This document shows positions 59,041 to 64,000 of a stretch of 64,000 bases of DNA, in pieces; position 1 is the stretch's first letter, and each line of letters starts with the position of its first letter. The notes under the pieces are model-generated. The model was not told the origin of the DNA, did not search any database, and saw nothing but the letters and a program-made list of their open reading frames with translations. A program made the position numbers and the translations under genes. Source of the DNA: Pseudomonas marincola (GTDB lineage: Bacteria; Pseudomonadota; Gammaproteobacteria; Pseudomonadales; Pseudomonadaceae); contig NZ_FPBC01000016.1 of NCBI RefSeq assembly GCF_900116605.1, positions 1-64,000 of the forward strand. Direction: 5' to 3'.

Positions 59041-59650
59041 CGCTTGGGATTACTGCGTTGGAACCCGACTAAAAATGCTCATTTACTCGATGTAAATTGC
59101 GCTTTTGAATCGCGTTCCGCCTTGTACTCCCTACGCTCGCGACGTTTCTCTGCGATTTTTCCTCCGCAGGAGGAACAGGGCGCGGCTGGGTTAGAAGCGT
59201 TAGATCACAAGATATCTCGCTTGCTCGATGTAAATTGCGCTTTTGAGTCGCTTTCCGCCTTGTACTCCCTGCGCTCGCGACGTTTCTCTGTGATTTTTCC
59301 TCCACAGGAGGAACAGGGCGCGACTGGGTTAAAAGCACTGGAGCAGAACTAAAAACACTTATTGACTCGATGTAAATTGCGCTTTTGAGTCGCGTTCCGC
59401 CTTGTACTCCCTGCTCTCGCGACGTTTCTCTGCGATTTTTCCTCCGCAGGAGGAACAGGGCGCGACTGCGTTAAAAGCGTTAGATCAGAAGATATCTCGC
59501 TTGCTCGATGTAAATTGCGCTTTTGAGTCGCGCTGCGCCTTGTACTCCCTGCGCTCGCGACGTTTCTCTGCGATTTTTCCTCCACAGGAGGAACAGGGCG
59601 CGACTGGGTTAAAAGCGCTAGATCAGAAGATATCTCACAACTCGGATATG
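59041..59650. repeat. Four tandem ~140-bp repeats in A-B-A-B order
   Basis: The motif TGTAAATTGCGCTTTTGA starts at 59091, 59229, 59371 and 59519 (steps 138, 142 and 148). Each unit contains a stem TTCCTCC/GGAGGAA, a CTCGCGACGTTTCTCTG stretch and GAACAGGGCGCGACTG. Two spacer types alternate: units 1 and 3 begin with an AAAAA-rich spacer ending ACTCGATG, units 2 and 4 with AGATATCTCGCTTGCTCGATG, so an A-B pair was duplicated. Open frames on both strands are by-products. It is not a CRISPR array. Folded, each unit would be strongly structured. Confidence 0.85.
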
Positions 59651-59766
59651 GACTGCGTAACCGTTTACTTGCTTCTTCTTGGTTAGCTGATGCAAGGCAT
59701 TGCTGTCTGCCGAGGAGGCTTTTATCATCGCCTCAGCACATCCCGCTGTTTTTTGAGAGCCTGCAT

Positions 59767-60066
59767 ATGACCGAGCAAGAACGCCTCGAACTCGAAGCTG
59801 CTGCCTTCCGTAGCCTGGTACAACACCTGCGCAGTCGCCCGGATGTACAAAATATCGACCTGATGAACATGGCCGGTTTCTGTCGTAATTGCCTGTCTAA
59901 GTGGTACAAGGCGGCGGGTGATGACCTTGGACTGGATGTGACGCCGGATCAGGCACGTGAAGAGATTTACGGCATGCCGTACGCGGTGTGGAAAGAGAAG
60001 TATCAGAAGGAAGCGTCTGCCGATCAGAAGGCCGCTTTCAAACAGCAAACCGGTAAAAGCGAGTAA
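59767..60066 (+). CDS. DUF1244-family protein
   Basis: 99 residues, with the family core DVQNIDLMNMAGFCRNCLSK, then WYKAAGDDLGLDVTPDQARE and EIYGMPYAVWKEKYQ. The two Cys may bind a metal. The function is unknown; widespread in Gammaproteobacteria. It ends 2 bp before the HopJ gene, forming a pair. Confidence 0.85.
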   Translation: MTEQERLELEAAAFRSLVQHLRSRPDVQNIDLMNMAGFCRNCLSKWYKAAGDDLGLDVTPDQAREEIYGMPYAVWKEKYQKEASADQKAAFKQQTGKSE

Positions 60067-60068
60067 CA

Positions 60069-60410
60069 ATGACCGCGTTGAATGATTTTCGTGCACGCCT
60101 GCAAAGCGATGACTTCATGTTTGCAGACACCCTGCAATTCATTGCTGAGCATTACACCTATCAACCCAGCGCCTTTACCAACGGCGCGGTTGAAAATGCT
60201 GCCGGGCAAAATGAAGGCTCGTGCAAAACCCTCGGCATGGCTGTGCTTGAAAAGTTTTCTGATGAAGAAGCGCTCAAGTGCTTTGGCGAGCATTATCGCA
60301 GCGTGGTTGCCACTCCAGATGGCAGCGACCACGGCAATATCCGTGCATTGATGGCCACAGGCTTGGCCGGCGTATCGTTCAGCCAGCAATCGATCACGCG
60401 CAACGCCTGA
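60069..60410 (+). CDS. HopJ-family protein
   Basis: 113 residues with the HopJ domain: FADTLQFIAEHYTYQPSAF, NEGSCKTLGMAVLEKFSDEE and FGEHYRSVVATPDGSDHGNI. Named after a type III effector candidate, but found in many non-pathogens, without a known role. No secretion signal or hrp genes are near, so secretion is unlikely here. Confidence 0.87.
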   Translation: MTALNDFRARLQSDDFMFADTLQFIAEHYTYQPSAFTNGAVENAAGQNEGSCKTLGMAVLEKFSDEEALKCFGEHYRSVVATPDGSDHGNIRALMATGLAGVSFSQQSITRNA

Positions 60411-60460
60411 TCGCCGAGTGCAAGCGCAAGCCCGACAACGCCGGGGCTTGCGCATCTGCC

Positions 60461-61408
60461 TCAGATGCTATCGAGATAACGCTCGACATCCAGCGCCGCC
60501 ATACAGCCGGCACCTGCCGAGGTAATCGCCTGACGGTAAACGTGATCGGCAACATCACCAGCGGCAAACACGCCCGCGACGCTGGTTGCTGTTGCATTGC
60601 CATCGCGTCCGCCATTGACCACCAGATAACCATCTTTCAGCGCCAACTGGCCCTCGAACAATGAGGTGTTGGGCGTGTGCCCGATGGCCACAAACAGGCC
60701 GTCCACTTTCAGCTCGCCATGGCTGCCATCGTTGTTGAGCAAGCGCACGCCTGTTACGCCCATGTCATCACCCAGCACCTGATCCACCTGTGCGTTGAGG
60801 CGTAACTCGATCTTGCCCTCGGCGATTCGCGCCTGCAGTTTGTCCTGGAGGATTTTTTCGGCGCGGAAGGTTTCGCGGCGATGCACCAGCGTCACCTTGC
60901 TGGCGATATTAGCCAGATACAACGCCTCTTCGACCGCCGTGTTGCCGCCACCAACTACAGCGACCTCGCGGTTGCGGTAGAAGAATCCATCGCAGGTGGC
61001 GCAGGCAGAAACCCCTTTGCCCATGAACAACTCTTCACTCGGCAAACCCAGATAGCGAGCACTCGCGCCGGTCGCGATAATCAGCGAGTCGCAACTGTAG
61101 GTAGCGCTGTCGCCAACCAGGGTAAACGGTGCACCAGCCAGATCGACGGCGTTGATATGGTCGAAAACAATTTCGGTCTCGAACCGTTCGGCGTGTTCTT
61201 GCATGCGCTGCATCAAGGCCGGGCCGGTCAAGCCGTGCACGTCACCGGGCCAGTTGTCGACCTCGGTAGTGGTGGTCAATTGGCCGCCAGCCTGCATGCC
61301 GGTAATCAGCAAGGGCTTGAGATTGGCCCGGGCGGCGTAGACAGCAGCGCTATAACCGGCAGGGCCGGAGCCGAGGATAATCACACGGGCATGACGTTGT
61401 ACGGACAT
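60461..61408 (-). CDS. trxB: Thioredoxin reductase TrxB
   Basis: 315 residues from the ATG at 61408 with CAGGAGCTAGCA upstream. FAD site ILGSGPAGYSAAVYAAR, redox motif ACATCDGFF (Cys-Ala-Thr-Cys), NADPH site VGGGNTAVEEALYL and C-terminal GVFAAGDVADHVYRQ. Keeps cytoplasmic thioredoxin reduced with NADPH. Confidence 0.95.
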   Translation of the reverse strand: MSVQRHARVIILGSGPAGYSAAVYAARANLKPLLITGMQAGGQLTTTTEVDNWPGDVHGLTGPALMQRMQEHAERFETEIVFDHINAVDLAGAPFTLVGDSATYSCDSLIIATGASARYLGLPSEELFMGKGVSACATCDGFFYRNREVAVVGGGNTAVEEALYLANIASKVTLVHRRETFRAEKILQDKLQARIAEGKIELRLNAQVDQVLGDDMGVTGVRLLNNDGSHGELKVDGLFVAIGHTPNTSLFEGQLALKDGYLVVNGGRDGNATATSVAGVFAAGDVADHVYRQAITSAGAGCMAALDVERYLDSI

Positions 61409-61681
61409 TGCTAGCTCCTGCCGACGCATTGTCGGCGCGATAAAAGCGGATTTACCCAATACCCGGGACAAGGTAGCCACGGTAAATCCGAAACGGTTGG
61501 AATGCTGCGCAGACTACGCAGGCAATCACAGGCGGGGAAATACCGATTACCAATGCGTCAGATAGGCATTGGCTATCAGGTAATTTGTGACGAAAATTCA
61601 GCGCCAACCCTTCACGGCGGCCCTTTCCACCCGCCACTAAAGCCGGTAAGGTCGCGCCTGTAAGTACCCTTGGAGAATGCT

Positions 61682-62437
61682 ATGCCCGCCCCCGTGCTTT
61701 CTGGCCCGCAATACCTGAGCGAAGGTTTCAGGCTGATCATGCGCCCCGGCTTGCGCCTGTTCGTGCTGCTGCCACTGACCATCAACGTGATTCTGTTTAT
61801 CGCGCTGGTCGGTTTTGCTATTCAGCAATTCAGTGGCTGGGTAGAAACATTCATCCCCAACCTGCCGAGCTGGCTGAGCTTTCTTGAGTATGTGCTCTGG
61901 CCCCTGTTTGGCGCCCTGGTTGTGCTGATGGTGTTCTTCACCTTCACCATGCTCGCCAATATGATTGCCGCGCCGTTTAACGGTTTTCTCTCGGAGAAAG
62001 TCGAAATCGTGGTGCGCGGAGAAGACAACTTCCCGCCTTTCAGCTGGACCGAGTTCATGGCAATGGTGCCGCGCACTATTGGCCGCGAGTTGCGCAAGCT
62101 GGGCTATTTTCTGCCGCGCGCGATCGGCCTGTTCATCCTTTCATTCATTCCGGTAATCAACCTGGTTGCTGCGCCACTGTGGCTGCTGTTCGGTATCTGG
62201 ATGATGGCCATCCAATACATCGACTACCCGGCGGACAACAACAAAATGAGCTGGCAGGACATGCTCGCCTGGCTGCGTGAAAAGCGTTGGCAGTCCCTTG
62301 GGTTTGGCGGCATCACTTATGTGGCCTTGCTGGTACCGGTGGTCAATCTGGTGATGATGCCGGCAGCGGTTGCCGGAGCAACGCTGTTCTGGGTGCGCGA
62401 ACGCGGCGATGCCGTTGTCACGGTAAAGCAACCATAA
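61682..62437 (+). CDS. cysZ: Sulfate transporter CysZ
   Basis: 251 residues from the ATG at 61682 (MPAPVLSGPQYLSEGFRLIM), with TTGGAGAATGCT upstream. Four to six hydrophobic segments and the CysZ features NMIAAPFNGFLSEKVE and RTIGRELRKLGYFLPRA. Imports sulfate for cysteine synthesis. Divergent from trxB, linking sulfur uptake and thiol reduction in position. Confidence 0.9.
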   Translation: MPAPVLSGPQYLSEGFRLIMRPGLRLFVLLPLTINVILFIALVGFAIQQFSGWVETFIPNLPSWLSFLEYVLWPLFGALVVLMVFFTFTMLANMIAAPFNGFLSEKVEIVVRGEDNFPPFSWTEFMAMVPRTIGRELRKLGYFLPRAIGLFILSFIPVINLVAAPLWLLFGIWMMAIQYIDYPADNNKMSWQDMLAWLREKRWQSLGFGGITYVALLVPVVNLVMMPAAVAGATLFWVRERGDAVVTVKQP

Positions 62438-62476
62438 CGTCATATCGGCTACATGGCAGCAGCCGACACTGCTGTC

Positions 62477-63655
62477 ATGAGCACACCCTCCCTGTACATC
62501 TCACTGATCAGCGAAACCTTTGCACCGGAAACCAACGGCGTCGCCAATACGCTTGGCCATTTGGTTGAGGGGCTGCGCCTGCGCGGGCACCGGGTACAAC
62601 TTGTACGCCCAAGGCAGGCAACCGATGAAGGCGCTTCGCAAGATGAACAACTGGTGCTGACCCGTGGCTGGCCGCTGCCGGGTTATCCCGGCTTGCAGTG
62701 GGGCCAGTCGGCGTTGCACAAGTTGCTCAATCGCTGGCGCAAACAACGCCCCGATGTGCTTTACATCGCCACCGAGGGCTTGCTGGGTTTGTCCGCCTTG
62801 CGTGCTGCCCGGCGTTTGCAGATCCCGGTTGTCAGCGGCTTTCACACCAACTTCCATCACTACGCGGCGCACTATGGCGCAGGCTTGCTGACTCAGGCGT
62901 TGATCCTTTATCTGCGCTGGTTTCATAACCGTTCGCAGCTGACGTTGGTGCCTTGCAATGGCCAAAAAACCGAGTTGCTGCGGCACAGTTTCGAGCGCAT
63001 CGAGTTAATGGCGCGTGGGGTCGACGGGCAGTTGTTCAATCCCGCCAGACGCTGCGCCTTGTTACGCCAATCCTGGGGCGTGGATGAAGACTCGATTGCG
63101 GTGATGTACGTGGGCAGAATGGCCCCCGAGAAAAACCTCGGACTGCTGGAGACGGCGTTCACTCAACTCCAAACACGCTTTGCCCATTTACGTTTGAAAC
63201 TGGTGATAGTCGGCGATGGCCCGCTCCGCCCTGCCCTGCAGCAACAACTGCCCGATGCAATGTTTTGCGGTATGCAACAGGGCGAAGCGTTAGCCAGTCA
63301 CTACGCCAGTGCAGATCTGTTTCTGTTTCCCAGCGTGTCGGAAACCTTCGGCAATGTAGTGCTCGAAGCGCTGGCGTCAGGCTTGGGTGTGGTCGCGTTT
63401 GATCGTGCGGGCGCCGCGCAGCACATTCGCCACGGTTACAACGGCGCGCTGGCCATACCTGGCGATGAACAGAGCTTTATCGACGCGGCGTGCTGGCTGC
63501 TGGAAGCCCCGGAAAATTTGCGCAAAACTCGCCTCAACGCGCGCAAACATGCCGCGCGTCAGGGCTGGGAGACTATTACCGGGCAGTTCGAGTCGCACCT
63601 GCGCAGCGCCATGCAGGCGGCTGATCCAGTACCCGCTGGCCAAACCCAGCGCTGA
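62477..63655 (+). CDS. Glycosyltransferase family 1/4 (GT-B, alpha-mannosyltransferase-like)
   Basis: 392 residues from the ATG at 62477; an ATG eight codons upstream (62453) is possible. N-terminal GT-B half begins YISLISETFAPETNGVANTL; the C-terminal half has MYVGRMAPEKNLGLLETAF, the donor-binding FPSVSETFGNVVLEALASGL with the E-x7-E pattern, and VAFDRAGAAQHI. Transfers a sugar, probably from GDP-mannose or UDP-sugar, to a lipid or glycan. It starts 39 bp after cysZ. Confidence 0.88.
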   Translation: MSTPSLYISLISETFAPETNGVANTLGHLVEGLRLRGHRVQLVRPRQATDEGASQDEQLVLTRGWPLPGYPGLQWGQSALHKLLNRWRKQRPDVLYIATEGLLGLSALRAARRLQIPVVSGFHTNFHHYAAHYGAGLLTQALILYLRWFHNRSQLTLVPCNGQKTELLRHSFERIELMARGVDGQLFNPARRCALLRQSWGVDEDSIAVMYVGRMAPEKNLGLLETAFTQLQTRFAHLRLKLVIVGDGPLRPALQQQLPDAMFCGMQQGEALASHYASADLFLFPSVSETFGNVVLEALASGLGVVAFDRAGAAQHIRHGYNGALAIPGDEQSFIDAACWLLEAPENLRKTRLNARKHAARQGWETITGQFESHLRSAMQAADPVPAGQTQR

Positions 63656-63659
63656 AACG

Positions 63660-63684
63660 ACAAGCCCCGAATAATCGGGGCTTG
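63660..63684. terminator. Terminator between the glycosyltransferase and the oxidoreductase
   Basis: ACAAGCCCCGA, a 3-4 nt loop and TCGGGGCTTGT, located between convergent genes. No long T run. Confidence 0.7.
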
Positions 63685-63707
63685 TGGATACGTGCTAACG
63701 AGCGGGT

Positions 63708-64000
63708 TTAAACCAGACTCATCAACGCATCGCGGCTGAAGGGCAGAATATCCTGATTGCGGCCTTCGCGGACCTTGATCAGCCAATCCGGATCAACCAG
63801 CAGCGCGCGGCCGACGGCGACCAGATCAAACTCCTGATTATTCAGGCGGGTCAGCAGGTCATCCAGGCTGGCCGGCTGGGCTACCTTGTCGGTCTTGACC
63901 ATGAACTGCATAAACTCGCCATCGAGCCCGACGCTGCCGACGGTGATCGTAGGCTTGCCGGTCAACTGACGGGTCCAGCCGGCGAGATTGAGGTCTGAGC
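63708..64000 (-). CDS. NADH:flavin oxidoreductase (Old Yellow Enzyme family), C-terminal part
   Basis: The last about 97 residues of a gene that continues past the right edge. DLVAVGRALLVDPDWLIKVREG is the typical C-terminal FMN-phosphate region of OYE-type TIM barrels (VGRALLxDP). Ends with TAA at 63708. The N-terminus with the catalytic residues is outside the window. Confidence 0.85.
   Translation of the reverse strand, partial: SDLNLAGWTRQLTGKPTITVGSVGLDGEFMQFMVKTDKVAQPASLDDLLTRLNNQEFDLVAVGRALLVDPDWLIKVREGRNQDILPFSRDALMSLV

Noticed and set aside
59041..59650. CRISPR array or coding repeats
   Set aside because: Units are about 140 bp without unique 30-40 bp spacers, and the frames on both strands simply reflect the repeat; neither looks like a gene.
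1..64000. tRNA or rRNA genes
   Set aside because: No cloverleaf or rRNA-like segment was noticed; the island sits in an operon junction rather than at a tRNA.

Overview
The window is a stretch of a Pseudomonas chromosome. The evidence is an MvaT nucleoid protein, a PA4642-type gene next to the wbuC-hpt-upp-uraA cluster, a complete malonate decarboxylase (mdc/mad) operon with mdcR, a short LOV photoreceptor beside a LitR-like MerR regulator, and a folM-folE-folX cluster. The ends cut through two genes: a 19-codon tail on the left and an NADH:flavin oxidoreductase on the right.

Layout. 1-5.1 kb: DsbG and a TlpA-type thioredoxin, an M14 cytosolic-type carboxypeptidase, and an XRE-cupin regulator with a PuuB-like amine oxidase. 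5.2-13.4 kb: Sel1 lipoprotein, FadR-type regulator, HerA/YjgR ATPase, a dCache chemoreceptor, CBS protein, PurU and MvaT. 13.5-15 kb: exonuclease I. 15.2-30.7 kb: a tightly overlapping operon (RDD, SpoIIM-like, DUF4129, DUF4350, MoxR, DUF58) cut exactly at its ATGA stop/start junction by an 8.55 kb island. 30.7-32.0 kb: a decayed IS1111-type element. 32-39.6 kb: purine/pyrimidine salvage, an ABC-2 exporter, an EamA transporter and an I78 inhibitor lipoprotein. 39.6-48.1 kb: malonate uptake and decarboxylation. 48.2-53.1 kb: a TyrR-like sigma-54 activator, then SDR, hydrolase, class II aldolase and flavodoxin genes. 53.2-59.0 kb: a probable light-responsive and pterin region. 59.0-59.7 kb: four long tandem repeats. 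59.8-64 kb: DUF1244, HopJ, TrxB, CysZ, a glycosyltransferase and the partial oxidoreductase.

The most unusual part is the island at 19733-28285. It carries a truncated tyrosine recombinase, a decayed IS3 element, a strongly structured candidate RNA of about 130 nt, a SLATT-like membrane protein and a reverse transcriptase (translationally coupled), and a 1329-residue Rad50/SMC-like ATPase with a CxxC zinc-hook-like motif and a C-terminal LexA/S24-like domain. Further foldable non-coding segments lie on both sides of the ATPase gene. I read this as a candidate anti-phage module: the RT would copy the RNA, the SLATT protein would be the membrane effector, and the ATPase a possible sensor. SLATT-RT pairs are known in outline; whether the ATPase belongs to the same system, and what the flanking structured segments do, is inference.

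A second coherent system lies at 53-59 kb. A short LOV protein, a MerR/LitR-like regulator and repeated TTGTACA/TGTACAA elements sit in front of the DCC-family gene and the folM-folE-folX cluster, which suggests a light-regulated tetrahydromonapterin and stress regulon.
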